Shown here: positions 39,587 to 49,799 of the stretch, in pieces
How the letters are laid out: each line of letters opens with the position of its first letter
Numbering within the stretch: the first letter of the stretch is position 1
Assembly (NCBI GenBank): GCA_029010495.1
Contig: JAQXKO010000014.1
Location: forward strand, 1-64,000
DNA: 64,000 nucleotides
Direction of reading: 5' to 3'
Origin: Clostridiales bacterium
Lineage (GTDB): Bacteria > Bacillota > Clostridia > Lachnospirales > Lachnospiraceae
Notes under the pieces: model-generated
The model's database searches: none
Told to the model about the DNA's origin: nothing
What the model saw: only the letters and a program-made list of their open reading frames with translations
Translations under genes and position numbers: made by a program

Positions 39587-41422
39587 TTAATTAGTTGTAG
39601 CAATCATATCTACAATTGCCCAGTGAGGATTGTCAACTCCGTCCTCTGAATCATCATATTTTACAAAATAAAAGGTAGAGTTAATTTTATCAACAACCTT
39701 CTGTCCTGTTCTCGTAAGCTTCATATTTTTTTCAAAAGAAATATGACAGGAGAAACAGTTTTCGCCATATGAAACATAATTATCAATTACCTTATTAGTG
39801 TATGCCGGATCAAGCAAAGTATGATTACTTATAAATGTGATATCGGGACCGGCAGCATATTGTGCCGCATACTTCCAGTAATATGAATCCTTAATAAGGT
39901 ACTTCTGTATGGTATCAAGACCGTACTTTGCACCCGGAAGATCTGCCGTCACAAAATTCTGCCATGTCTGAGCCATCTTATAAGCCATATCCTCAAGCTC
40001 CTTCGGCATCTCCGATGACGCAACCGTTGTCAGTCTGGTGACGGTATTATTTTCTCCGATTTCCACCTGTTCACGATTGCCGGATGCATCGGCAATTTCT
40101 ATTACCGGTACATTTACAAGACCTTTTATGACGTACTTAACCGATGCGGGCATATCAAAATATTCTGCAACATTCTTGTATTCGGAAGCAATCTCAGGCT
40201 CACCGGTCTGATAATCCTTTGTAACTTCAATATTATTAACATATACCTTTGCAGAGGAATTGGTAATAATTGTATAATCATGCGTATCCATTGAAAATGC
40301 AGGCTCAATCTTATCTATTTTCCAATCCATAATGGTAAGAATACCGAAAATTTTTCTTTCATTTTCAGGCTTAAGTGTTATCCTTGCCTTGAGATTTTCA
40401 TCTGCAAAAATATCATATACAGGTGCTTCAGTAAGATAACTGCTTTCGGATTTTTTAAATGAGTAGCTTTTAACGCCTTCAAAATTACTGAGATAAATCT
40501 GCTTGTAAGCCGAAGAATCCTCAAAGATGTTTCCGTTAGTGAGGGCAATCTGTTCTGCAACAGAGCCGTCATTTACCATCCCCTTAAATTCCTCTAAAAT
40601 ACCGTTCATGGCATTTTCTGACTGTGACTGTTCATATTTTTCAAGACATTTATCAGTATATGCAAGGAATCTCCATGCACAGATAATCAGAATAAGCGCA
40701 TATACGCCGACACATATCCAGAAAATCGGAAGCTTTTTCTTTGGCTCCTCTTTAATTATCCCTGTTCTTTGGTCTGCATACCGACGCGCCGAAGAATTAA
40801 CCGGTCTTTCGTTATGTGAATGCTGTCTGTTACCCTGAGGTCGGTTTTGGTTTGCCTGGGGACGGCCTGATGCAGTTCCCGACGATTTTGCCGGTCTGCC
40901 TCCCTGCGATGATGAAGAATTTGCGGCTCCGCCACGCTGTGAAGATGAATTTCTTACCGGTCTTGCTCCCTGTCCGGCATTAACATAAGCCTTGCCGGAC
41001 TGTGAACCTGCCTGACTGAGGGACTGTTTGGACTGAATATTGCCTGATGCAGTACGTCTGAGCTGTCTGTCACGTACAGGCATATCCTTTCTTACGGGAG
41101 CAGTCGCTGCCCTGTCCATCTTGGCCTCGGCACTCCTTTTCTTTCTTGCAAGATATTCCTCAGCGCTTATCTCATCATCATCACTGCTTGCACGACGTCT
41201 GTTTTCCGCCATCCTCGGGCTGGCATTTGCCTTTGTTATCATCCTGCCCTCACTGCTTCTTCTGGCAGTTCCTGCGGTTTTCTTAACTGACTCATCAACA
41301 GATGACGCATATACTTTTTTCTGCGTATGATCCGATGTTACTTTTCTGGTCGGCCTGTTAGAAGCAGCCTGATATAAGAAATCAGGATCGAGATCAATCT
41401 TTGGTTTATTATTATCTGCCAT
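39587..41422 (-). CDS. Hypothetical single-TM protein with long basic disordered N-terminus and extracytoplasmic domain
   Basis: About 220 residues rich in S/R/Q/G/N, TM PIFWICVGVYALILIICAWRFL, then an ordered-looking domain; gpsA-proximal operon position. Confidence 0.75.
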   Translation of the reverse strand: MADNNKPKIDLDPDFLYQAASNRPTRKVTSDHTQKKVYASSVDESVKKTAGTARRSSEGRMITKANASPRMAENRRRASSDDDEISAEEYLARKKRSAEAKMDRAATAPVRKDMPVRDRQLRRTASGNIQSKQSLSQAGSQSGKAYVNAGQGARPVRNSSSQRGGAANSSSSQGGRPAKSSGTASGRPQANQNRPQGNRQHSHNERPVNSSARRYADQRTGIIKEEPKKKLPIFWICVGVYALILIICAWRFLAYTDKCLEKYEQSQSENAMNGILEEFKGMVNDGSVAEQIALTNGNIFEDSSAYKQIYLSNFEGVKSYSFKKSESSYLTEAPVYDIFADENLKARITLKPENERKIFGILTIMDWKIDKIEPAFSMDTHDYTIITNSSAKVYVNNIEVTKDYQTGEPEIASEYKNVAEYFDMPASVKYVIKGLVNVPVIEIADASGNREQVEIGENNTVTRLTTVASSEMPKELEDMAYKMAQTWQNFVTADLPGAKYGLDTIQKYLIKDSYYWKYAAQYAAGPDITFISNHTLLDPAYTNKVIDNYVSYGENCFSCHISFEKNMKLTRTGQKVVDKINSTFYFVKYDDSEDGVDNPHWAIVDMIATTN

Positions 41423-41435
41423 TCACATTCCCCCC

Positions 41436-42533
41436 CTACTTCTTTGGTCTTACGACAAATGCTGTCGGAAGCTTCCATGAAGAATTCTGATAATAAAATG
41501 TTACACTTGTCATTTCATATTTACCGTTGTAAACCATTGTTGAAGAGCTGCCGCCGTCAATATTGGCTGCATTTACCGCACCATATTCTTTCATGATGCC
41601 GATAAGGTCTGAAGCCGTTGCACCGAGATGTCCCGATGCTCCGCGTCCGTCAGTTACAAGCAAAAGCACTGCTCCGTCGGCACGCTGACCGATTGCAGTA
41701 CGCGGATTTGCTCCGCTGCCTGTACCCTCAAGCTTACGAGGCTCGCCGTTTAATATAAGCGATACAAAATGATTGTTGGAATCACTTGCCTCATCCTGGA
41801 AGGCAACCGCATCCCTTATTCCCTCTTCCTTAATATATTTTTCAACATCCCCGGCACTCATGCCCTGAAGGTCTTTAATCTTTAAAATATGATTGTTGTT
41901 AAAGCCAATAAGGTAAAGTCCCGGAAGTGAACCCGGTTGGTTATGAGTTATTTTACCGTCCTGAACAACAACTCCGAGAGGTCTTCCGCCCTTATTGCCG
42001 GTAGACACATAAAGACCACCGTTAACTCCTGCAATACCGCCTGAGCCGCTTACTATTTCACTAAGCTCCTTGCCCGTCTCACTCCACGGATATGTAGTTC
42101 CCACGCAAAGCTGCGAAGGATCCTTAATTATGAGCATTTTAGCAAAAAACGAACGTCCTGAAATCTCTTCAATTCTGATTCCGTTCTCGTCAAACTCCTC
42201 TGTAACTGTTTCCCCGCCCGGTTTTTCATTGCCTGTATTGCTCTCATTGCCCGGGTTAATCTGGATCAGCGAATCATTAACCTCACCTTCAAGAGCCTGC
42301 ATATTATTGGCATTTACTATCTCCTGAATTTCCTCCTTTGAGCAGACAAGAGAAGCAAGAAACTTCATCTGTCCTGTTTCAAGAATAGTAGTCACAAAAA
42401 GTGAACGCGCAGATTTTGAAGGTCCGTTACAGCATTTCTGAAGCATTATATAAAACGTACCGGCTAAAATTACTACAGTAATCAGTAATACGATAAGTAC
42501 GCGACCTGCAATTTTTAATACTTTTTTACCCAT
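41436..42533 (-). CDS. Phosphodiester glycosidase (NAGPA-like) family protein
   Basis: N-terminal TM, GVNGGLYV, NPRTAIGQRADGAVLLLVTDGRG, NIDGGSSSTMVYNGK. Confidence 0.88.
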   Translation of the reverse strand: MGKKVLKIAGRVLIVLLITVVILAGTFYIMLQKCCNGPSKSARSLFVTTILETGQMKFLASLVCSKEEIQEIVNANNMQALEGEVNDSLIQINPGNESNTGNEKPGGETVTEEFDENGIRIEEISGRSFFAKMLIIKDPSQLCVGTTYPWSETGKELSEIVSGSGGIAGVNGGLYVSTGNKGGRPLGVVVQDGKITHNQPGSLPGLYLIGFNNNHILKIKDLQGMSAGDVEKYIKEEGIRDAVAFQDEASDSNNHFVSLILNGEPRKLEGTGSGANPRTAIGQRADGAVLLLVTDGRGASGHLGATASDLIGIMKEYGAVNAANIDGGSSSTMVYNGKYEMTSVTFYYQNSSWKLPTAFVVRPKK

Positions 42534-42546
42534 TGTTACCTCCGTT

Positions 42547-42951
42547 TTATTTTTTAAATACCCATATTCTCTGAATATTATAGCTTGCTATAAACAGACA
42601 ACAGTCAACCCCGAATTTTACTAAGGTTTCTGCTGCTCCTCCGTTTAGTCTGAGTAAAGTCTCTCCTACAATATATACAAGACTGTATGAGACAAATGCC
42701 TGACATACACAGAGAATATAATACCTTACAACCGACTTATTTACACTTTCCCTGGAATTAAAGACAAGCTTGCGGTTCATTGTATAGTTCACAAGCGAGC
42801 TTATAATCCTGGCTGTAGCAGTAGCTATAAGCAGTCTTAATCTGCCATCCATGCTCTGCACTGCAAGAAGAAGATTTACACCGGTAAACAACCCCATATC
42901 CACAGCAAATGATGTAAGTGAGCTTGCCAGATATTTGATTATTCTAATCAT
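42547..42951 (-). CDS. GtrA-family membrane protein
   Basis: Four-TM GtrA-like sequence, overlapping the GT2 gene by 4 nt. Confidence 0.82.
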   Translation of the reverse strand: MIRIIKYLASSLTSFAVDMGLFTGVNLLLAVQSMDGRLRLLIATATARIISSLVNYTMNRKLVFNSRESVNKSVVRYYILCVCQAFVSYSLVYIVGETLLRLNGGAAETLVKFGVDCCLFIASYNIQRIWVFKK

Positions 42952-43673
42952 TTTTTAATTTTGCGGATTTTGTCCGCAAACCGCCTTCCTACGTTTTTAA
43001 ATATAATCTTATATATTCTTGCCGAATCCTTTAACGGATGAAAATGAGAGGATTCATTCTCATCAATATAAACCGTATCGATTACAACCTCGGATATTTT
43101 AATTCTGTTTCTCTTAATCTCAATAATCTGATTAGTTTCATATTCATATCTTTCACCCTCTATTTCTGCCATAAGGGGAAGATACTTAAACGGAATTGCT
43201 CTCAGACCGGTCTGCGTATCACTTATTTTAATTCCGAGAAGCACCCTGAAAATAAATTTTGTAAGAGTATTGCCAAGCTTTGACCTTGACGGAACACTTT
43301 CATCAGAAAAATTACGTACACCAAATACAATCCTGTCTGAAGCCTTTTCCATTCTCTTGACGCAGGCTGCCACATCCTTTGGAAGATGTTGTCCGTCTCC
43401 GTCAGCTGTTACAACGCCCGAAATACCTTTTTTATTATTATAAACATAGGAAAAAGCAGTTTTCATTGCTCTGCCCTTGCCCTTATTAACCTCATGTGTT
43501 AATAAGGTGACATGTTCTGATTTTTCAACCTCTCTGAAAAATTTTTTACAATCCTCCCTGCTTCCGTCATCAACTACAACAATATCTTTAAAGCCGTTTT
43601 CTATAAGACCGTTAACTGTATCCACCATCTTTTGATCAGGATTATAGGAAGGTAAAATAACAACCGCATTCAT
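42948..43673 (-). CDS. Family 2 glycosyltransferase (polyprenyl-phosphate sugar synthase-like)
   Basis: VILPSYNPDQ, VVDDGSRE, TADGDGQHLPKD, GVRNFSDESVPSRSKLGN. Confidence 0.9.
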   Translation of the reverse strand: MNAVVILPSYNPDQKMVDTVNGLIENGFKDIVVVDDGSREDCKKFFREVEKSEHVTLLTHEVNKGKGRAMKTAFSYVYNNKKGISGVVTADGDGQHLPKDVAACVKRMEKASDRIVFGVRNFSDESVPSRSKLGNTLTKFIFRVLLGIKISDTQTGLRAIPFKYLPLMAEIEGERYEYETNQIIEIKRNRIKISEVVIDTVYIDENESSHFHPLKDSARIYKIIFKNVGRRFADKIRKIKK

Positions 43674-43675
43674 AA

Positions 43676-44221
43676 TTATTCCTCTTTTTTCTCTCTCTTT
43701 TTATACAATTTACTTACTATAATGTCAGCAGCAATACCCATGCCGATACCCGTAATCAATCCGCCAAGAACATCCGTAGGATAGTGAATTCCGATATATA
43801 ATCTTGAAAATGCAATTAATGATGCAAGAACAATAAGAAGCACCGCATAAGGTTTTTTAATGTGCCTGAACATTGCTACTGCCGAAGCAAAGCTTGCTCC
43901 CGTATGGCCTGACGGGAAGGAATAGTCGGAAGCCCTTGCCACCATTAGCACGAGACCGTCTATAACCTCATATGGTCTTACCCTTGCCACAAGCGGTTTA
44001 AGTATAACATTATTGATTAATACCGAGCCCAGAAGCGCAGCTGCAGAACAAATTCCTGCTTTACGTGTCTGTTTAAAACAAAGCATTATTACAGTTAAAG
44101 CTATCCAGAATAATCCGGCATCTCCCAAATGTGTGATTGTCTTAAAAAAAGGATCCAAAACACCACATCTGATATGCTCCTGGATAAAAATTAAAATATC
44201 AGCGTCAAATTTATCAATCAT
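43676..44221 (-). CDS. PAP2-family phosphatase
   Basis: KPLVARVRPY, SFPSGHTGASFA, SRLYIGIHYPTDVLGG. Confidence 0.92.
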   Translation of the reverse strand: MIDKFDADILIFIQEHIRCGVLDPFFKTITHLGDAGLFWIALTVIMLCFKQTRKAGICSAAALLGSVLINNVILKPLVARVRPYEVIDGLVLMVARASDYSFPSGHTGASFASAVAMFRHIKKPYAVLLIVLASLIAFSRLYIGIHYPTDVLGGLITGIGMGIAADIIVSKLYKKREKKEE

Positions 44222-44264
44222 ATTATTTTTCCTCACAATATATCTGTGTTGCAAAAAATTCTAT

Positions 44265-45089
44265 TTATGCGAGAAGGTATAAAACAAAAAGATGTAAAGG
44301 ATAGAAAACATAAAAAACATATTTTATCTTATTATTCTCAGTGCCTCTCTGTCCAAGATATGCAAAAGTAAATAACACACCTAAAATTGCGCCGGATGCA
44401 TAAGCTATTCCGTTCTGCATATAGAAGCTTAATACCGCCATTATTGTCATAACGGATACAGCCGGCTTATTGCCGCGGAGGAAATAAAACATTGCTACAA
44501 ACAGAACAATTATTACAGGCTCCTCAGCATGCAGAAGCACGAGTAAGATTACCGCACCGAGCATTGAAAGAGATGTCAAAGCAATATACGGAAGCATTTT
44601 TCTGCCATAATAAGCCTTATGAACCTTTTCAATAAGAATAAGCATCAACAGAGAAACGGCAAGTGTAAACACTCCGTTTATCGCATAGCTTCCGCAGTTT
44701 CTCAAAACATCCGTAAAATATGCATACTGCCGGTCAGTTACCAGTTCCTTAAGATTTGATAACGTATTGACATCAGGAACATAATTTTCATCATTAAATA
44801 TAACCTTCAGTGCATCAATATAACGCTGCAAACCTGTTCCCATCGCATACCAGTAAGGTACCTCCGCCGCAAGGGCACAGGCAAAAAGTCTGAAGAAATA
44901 TTTTTTTCTGCTTTTCGTGTTAAAAAACCCCTCTACAAGAAGGAATGACGCAAGAGGAATTGTCATCGAACCAATGGCCCTGAGTACCATATATAAAGCA
45001 TAGTACGATTCACCATCCACAAGCACGAGTGCCACATTATTGCAAAGCATTGCAATAAGTAACACAATTTTCAGATACAATGCTGACAT
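44265..45089 (-). CDS. TraX-family membrane protein
   Basis: TraX-like ALYMVLRAIGSMTIPLASFLLVEGFFNTKSRKKYFFRL. Confidence 0.82.
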   Translation of the reverse strand: MSALYLKIVLLIAMLCNNVALVLVDGESYYALYMVLRAIGSMTIPLASFLLVEGFFNTKSRKKYFFRLFACALAAEVPYWYAMGTGLQRYIDALKVIFNDENYVPDVNTLSNLKELVTDRQYAYFTDVLRNCGSYAINGVFTLAVSLLMLILIEKVHKAYYGRKMLPYIALTSLSMLGAVILLVLLHAEEPVIIVLFVAMFYFLRGNKPAVSVMTIMAVLSFYMQNGIAYASGAILGVLFTFAYLGQRGTENNKIKYVFYVFYPLHLFVLYLLA

Positions 45090-45090
45090 A

Positions 45091-47049
45091 TTACTTTACT
45101 TCCTTTTTATTTTTACGCTTTACGCTCTGCAAAACAGAATCAGTTTTTTTTGATTTCAGCACGGCAACACATCTGCCCGGAACCGTTAATATGTTATCCT
45201 TTATCTCCTGCCCAACTTCATAACCACCGATTTTATCGGTAGCAAATTCAAGAATCCATATTTTATCCGAACTCGGATGAGGCAGTTCGCAGCACTTATC
45301 ATCCCAATACATGTTAAACATCAGATAAAAATCATTGTCGGGTTCCCTGTTATTGAGTGCATAATTGCCCGCATAAAGCACACCTATACTCCTGTTATAA
45401 AAATTATAGTCCGGATACCACGCCTTTTCAGAATGAATTGATACATCCGGCAATCCGCATGAAAGATAATCAAGACCTTTAAGCTTATTGATATTGTGAA
45501 ATACATTATGACTCTTTCTGAGTTCAATCAATTCCTTCACATACTTAAAAAATTCATTTTCCGACTTTGTTTTCTTCCATGAAAGCCAGCTGGTTTCATT
45601 ATCCTGACAATATGCATTGTTATTGCCGCCCTGTGAATTACCAAATTCATCACCGGAATAAATCAGCGGTACACCCTGCGATAAAAGAAGTGCCGCAAAA
45701 GCATTCTTTCTCATCTTCAGACGGAGTTCTTTAATCTTTTTATGATTATCAGGCCCCTCAACGCCGCAGTTCCAGCTGTAATTTACATCAGTACCGTCTC
45801 TTCCATGTTCGCCGTTTGCCTCGTTATGCTTTACATCGTACATATAAAGGTCTGCCAGAGTAAAACCGTTGTGGTCTGTTATATAATTTATTTTGGTAAC
45901 CTTATCCTGATTGTCCGTAATATCCCTGCAGACATTATAGCTCATACCCTCATCGCTTTTAAGAAATCTTCTCATATCAGATGAAAACTCATGGTTATAT
46001 ATTGCAAGACGCTTGCATAAAGGCGTATATTCTTTAGGATAAATCTCGTCCGTATTCCAGCCGCAGCCGATAAGCTTTATCGTGCTCAGATACGGATCAC
46101 AGGCAATAAGGCTTGAATCAATACAATCAAGGTTAAGCTTAAAGCCGTCAATTCTGTATTCTCTTGCCCAGTAACGAAGTGCATCAAGCATCATGGAACG
46201 GTTAGTTGCCCTTGGTATACTCACCTCCATAATGACCTCTATTCCGGCCTGATGAAGCTGGTCAACCATATATTTAAACTCATAGTCAGCCTTTGCCGGT
46301 ACATTTGCATATGAAGCCTTCGGAGCAAAGAAATAATAAAATGAAGTATAACCCCAGTAATTTATCTTTCTTTCGGACTCAAGGATATATTCCTGTTTCT
46401 CAATTTCAGGTCTTTCTACAGAAGTAGTACCCTTAAAAAATCTGGAAGAAACAAATTCAGGCACCTGTGGTTCGGGTTCAGCATCATACACTTCATTATA
46501 TTCCATGCACGGCATAAGCATAATTGCGTTAATACCAAGCTCCTTGAAATAATTAACCTTATCAGCTACTCCTCTATAGGTACCTCCCCTTGTTCCGCAA
46601 AGCTTTGAAAAGCCTCTGACATGAAGCTTGTAGATAATCAAATCAGAAAAATCAATTGAAGGCTTTCTGTTACATTTCCATTCATAGCTGTTAGGACATA
46701 CATATGCACGAATTAGTTTCTTTTGCTTATTATTCAGATATTTACCATACACCTCACGACCGCTGATAAGTCCTGCATAAGGGTCAACAAAGGAAACACC
46801 CTTTGCTTCATAAATATATGTGTATCCCCTGCCGGTAAAGTTTTTAACTGTTACAGCAAAAATATTGCCAAACTTAAAGCGGGCATCCATCTTTACAATA
46901 TAGTACGGTTCGGTATCTCCGGCATTTTTGAAAAGCTTCAGGATAACCTCGTCGGTATCGCCTACGGCAACGGCAAAATTAATTCCCCTGCCGGCCTTTG
47001 ATACTCCAAGTGTCATGCAGTCACCGGGTATATATGATAATTCGCTCAT
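45091..47049 (-). CDS. GlgX/isoamylase-like GH13 protein, predicted catalytically inactive
   Basis: Isoamylase-type N-domain and VNYSWNCGVEGP, but RIDGFKLNLD, KLIGCGWN and TDHNGF replace the catalytic D, E and D motifs. Confidence 0.85.
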   Translation of the reverse strand: MSELSYIPGDCMTLGVSKAGRGINFAVAVGDTDEVILKLFKNAGDTEPYYIVKMDARFKFGNIFAVTVKNFTGRGYTYIYEAKGVSFVDPYAGLISGREVYGKYLNNKQKKLIRAYVCPNSYEWKCNRKPSIDFSDLIIYKLHVRGFSKLCGTRGGTYRGVADKVNYFKELGINAIMLMPCMEYNEVYDAEPEPQVPEFVSSRFFKGTTSVERPEIEKQEYILESERKINYWGYTSFYYFFAPKASYANVPAKADYEFKYMVDQLHQAGIEVIMEVSIPRATNRSMMLDALRYWAREYRIDGFKLNLDCIDSSLIACDPYLSTIKLIGCGWNTDEIYPKEYTPLCKRLAIYNHEFSSDMRRFLKSDEGMSYNVCRDITDNQDKVTKINYITDHNGFTLADLYMYDVKHNEANGEHGRDGTDVNYSWNCGVEGPDNHKKIKELRLKMRKNAFAALLLSQGVPLIYSGDEFGNSQGGNNNAYCQDNETSWLSWKKTKSENEFFKYVKELIELRKSHNVFHNINKLKGLDYLSCGLPDVSIHSEKAWYPDYNFYNRSIGVLYAGNYALNNREPDNDFYLMFNMYWDDKCCELPHPSSDKIWILEFATDKIGGYEVGQEIKDNILTVPGRCVAVLKSKKTDSVLQSVKRKNKKEVK

Positions 47050-47051
47050 TA

Positions 47052-48704
47052 TTAGTCCTCGTCTTCTCCAGTTTCATCCTCTGCTTCAACCTCAACGACC
47101 TTCTGTCTCTTACGTGCAAGTTCATCATTGTCAAGATATTCATCATAGGTAGTGATTTTATCAATAAGTCTGCCGTCAGGTGTGATTTCCATAATTCTGT
47201 TTGCAATTGTCTGAACGAACTGATGATCCTGTGATGTAAAAAGAGCCACACCGCTAAACTTAATCATACCATTGTTAAGAGCCGTTATGGATTCCATATC
47301 AAGATGGTTGGTAGGTTCGTCAAGAATAAGAATATTGGCTCCGAGAAGCATCATCTTGGAAAGCATGACACGTACTCTCTCTCCACCTGACAATACATTA
47401 ACCGGCTTTACGCCATCCTCGCCCTTAAAAAGCATTCTTCCGAGGAACTGCCTTACATAAGTCACATCCTTTTCCGTTGAGAAAGGCATAAGGAAGTCAA
47501 CAATCTGCTCATCTCCCTTAAACAAAGACGTGTTATCCTTTGGGAAATAAGCCTGGGTAGTGGTTACGCCAAACTTGTAGCTGCCCTCATCAGGTTCCAT
47601 CTCACCGGCAAGGATTTTAAAAAGTGTTGTGGTTGCCAGAGTATTGCTTCCTACAAATGCGACCTTATCCTCACGTCCCAGAATGAAGCTGATATTGTCA
47701 AGAACCTTTACTCCGTCAATAGTCTTTGAAAGTCCTTCAACCGTCAAAACCTCATTTCCGATTTCACGATTCGGTCTGAAGTCTATATACGGATATTTTC
47801 GGCTCGAAGGACGTATATCATCCAGTTCAATTTTTTCAAGTGCACGCTTACGTGCCGTAGCCTGCTTTGATTTTGAAGCATTTGCGGAGAAGCGCTGAAT
47901 AAATTCCTGTAATTCCTTAATCTTCTCTTCTTTTTTACGGTTAGCCTCCTTCATCTGCTTAACCATCAGCTGACTTGACTCATACCAGAAATCATAGTTG
48001 CCTGCATAAAGCTGTATCTTGGCATAATCGATATCGGCAATATGTGTACAAACCTTGTTGAGGAAATAACGGTCATGAGATACTACTATAACGGTATTAT
48101 CGAAATTAATAAGAAACTCCTCAAGCCATCTGATGGCATCAATATCAAGGTGGTTTGTAGGCTCATCCAGAAGAAGAATGTCAGGATTGCCAAACAATGC
48201 CTGGGCAAGCAGAACCTTAACCTTTTCACTGCCGTTAAGCTCACTCATCATACAGTAATGAAGGTCTGTATCAATTCCCAGACCGTTAAGAAGGGTTGCC
48301 GCATCCGACTCTGCTTCCCATCCTCCAAGCTCTCCGAATTCTGCCTCAAGCTCACTGGCGCGGATACCATCCTCCTCAGAGAAATCTTCCTTCATGTAAA
48401 TTGAGTCTTTTTCTTCTCTAATTTCATAAAGGCGCTTATTACCCATTATTACTGTATCAAGAACACTGTATGTATCATATTTAAAATGGTCCTGTTCAAG
48501 AAATGACAAACGCTGTCCCGGAGTAATAATAACCTCACCCTTTGAAGGCTCCAGTTTTCCCGAAAGTATTTTCAAAAATGTTGACTTTCCTGCACCGTTA
48601 GCACCGATGATACCGTAACAGTTTCCCTCCGTAAACTTTATGTTAACATCTTCAAACAAAGCTTTTTTGCCAAGTCGTAATGTAATATTTGCTGCCTGAA
48701 TCAT
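47052..48704 (-). CDS. ABC-F family ATPase
   Basis: Two ABC domains without TMs (GANGAGKST, DEPTNHLDIDAIRWLEEFL, LSGGERVRVMLSKM). Confidence 0.93.
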   Translation of the reverse strand: MIQAANITLRLGKKALFEDVNIKFTEGNCYGIIGANGAGKSTFLKILSGKLEPSKGEVIITPGQRLSFLEQDHFKYDTYSVLDTVIMGNKRLYEIREEKDSIYMKEDFSEEDGIRASELEAEFGELGGWEAESDAATLLNGLGIDTDLHYCMMSELNGSEKVKVLLAQALFGNPDILLLDEPTNHLDIDAIRWLEEFLINFDNTVIVVSHDRYFLNKVCTHIADIDYAKIQLYAGNYDFWYESSQLMVKQMKEANRKKEEKIKELQEFIQRFSANASKSKQATARKRALEKIELDDIRPSSRKYPYIDFRPNREIGNEVLTVEGLSKTIDGVKVLDNISFILGREDKVAFVGSNTLATTTLFKILAGEMEPDEGSYKFGVTTTQAYFPKDNTSLFKGDEQIVDFLMPFSTEKDVTYVRQFLGRMLFKGEDGVKPVNVLSGGERVRVMLSKMMLLGANILILDEPTNHLDMESITALNNGMIKFSGVALFTSQDHQFVQTIANRIMEITPDGRLIDKITTYDEYLDNDELARKRQKVVEVEAEDETGEDED

Positions 48705-48895
48705 TAAAAACACTCCTTTTTTAACCAAAATATATGGTTTATTATATTTCTACACAAATTTCCATACTAGCCTTGATTTTACAACATTTAAGCTTTTTTT
48801 TCTAGTCTTAATTACTTATTTGAAGTAAATTTTAAGATTTTCTTTATGATTTTGTAACAGTAATGTAGTAAATCTTTGTTAAAATCAAAAAAAAG

Positions 48896-48924
48896 TTGAA
48901 ATATACTTTTTAATCCACTATAAT
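48896..48924 (+). promoter_or_regulatory. Predicted sigma-A promoter of the amidase gene
   Basis: TTGAAA - 17 nt - TATAAT, about 30 nt upstream of the ATG. Confidence 0.6.
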
Positions 48925-48954
48925 GTGTATAGTTTTGTACGAAAGGATAATATA

Positions 48955-49788
48955 ATGAATAGAGAAGAATACGAATTTGAAGCAGAACGAGAGCGAAGAC
49001 GTTATTCCAGAGAACAGCGCCGATTATTAGAGAAGAAAAAGAAACAACAGAAAATAATTCTGTTAATTATGATAGTTCTTGTAGTATTATTAATAGGTAT
49101 TATTATATTTATGATGATAAAAAGCGGTAAAAAGGATGATGATACTTTTTCCGATAATGTAAAAAAGGTATCTCCTACCGACACCGCCTCCGGCAATAAC
49201 GAAAAGGATTCCACTCCGACTCCTACTGACCTTCCTTCTCCGACACCTACACCAAATTATCTCACAATAAAAAATGACTATACAACACTTGATGAGCAGG
49301 ATTTTATTAAAATAGATCTCCTGACACCTAACAGATGGTCACGCGGCGGCGAGAAGCTTGAAACAGTCAAGCATATTGTCGTACACTATGTAGGTAATCC
49401 AAATACAACTGCTGCCAATAACAGAAACTTCTTTGAAAATCTCAAGACAACACATGAAGCCTCAAGAAGTGCCCACTTTATCGTAGGCATTGAGGGTGAA
49501 GTATTACAGATTATTCCGCTTAATGAATGGTCATATGCATCCAATCAACAAAATGTCGATTCAATAAACATTGAGGTATGCCATCCTGATGCATCCGGTA
49601 AATTTACGGAAAAGACTTATGATTCTCTTACACATCTTATCAATGTACTGTTGGATATCTATCATCTGCCTGAGGAAAATATTATCAGGCATTATGATGT
49701 CACCGGTAAGATTTGTCCAAAATACTATGTAGAACATGAGGATGAATGGCTGCAGCTTAAAAAGGATGCGATAAATTACGTCAAATAA
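48955..49788 (+). CDS. Membrane-anchored N-acetylmuramoyl-L-alanine amidase (Amidase_2/PGRP fold)
   Basis: TM anchor, Pro/Thr linker, HIVVHYVGNPNTTAANNRNFFE, SAHFIVGIEGEVLQIIPLNEWSYAS, HYDVTGKICPKYY. Confidence 0.9.
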   Translation: MNREEYEFEAERERRRYSREQRRLLEKKKKQQKIILLIMIVLVVLLIGIIIFMMIKSGKKDDDTFSDNVKKVSPTDTASGNNEKDSTPTPTDLPSPTPTPNYLTIKNDYTTLDEQDFIKIDLLTPNRWSRGGEKLETVKHIVVHYVGNPNTTAANNRNFFENLKTTHEASRSAHFIVGIEGEVLQIIPLNEWSYASNQQNVDSINIEVCHPDASGKFTEKTYDSLTHLINVLLDIYHLPEENIIRHYDVTGKICPKYYVEHEDEWLQLKKDAINYVK

Positions 49789-49799
49789 TAAGGTATTAT

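Noticed and set aside
45091-47049. GH13 gene as a decaying pseudogene
   Set aside because: Frame is intact over 652 codons with conserved isoamylase signatures outside the active site, so a maintained pseudoenzyme is the better reading.
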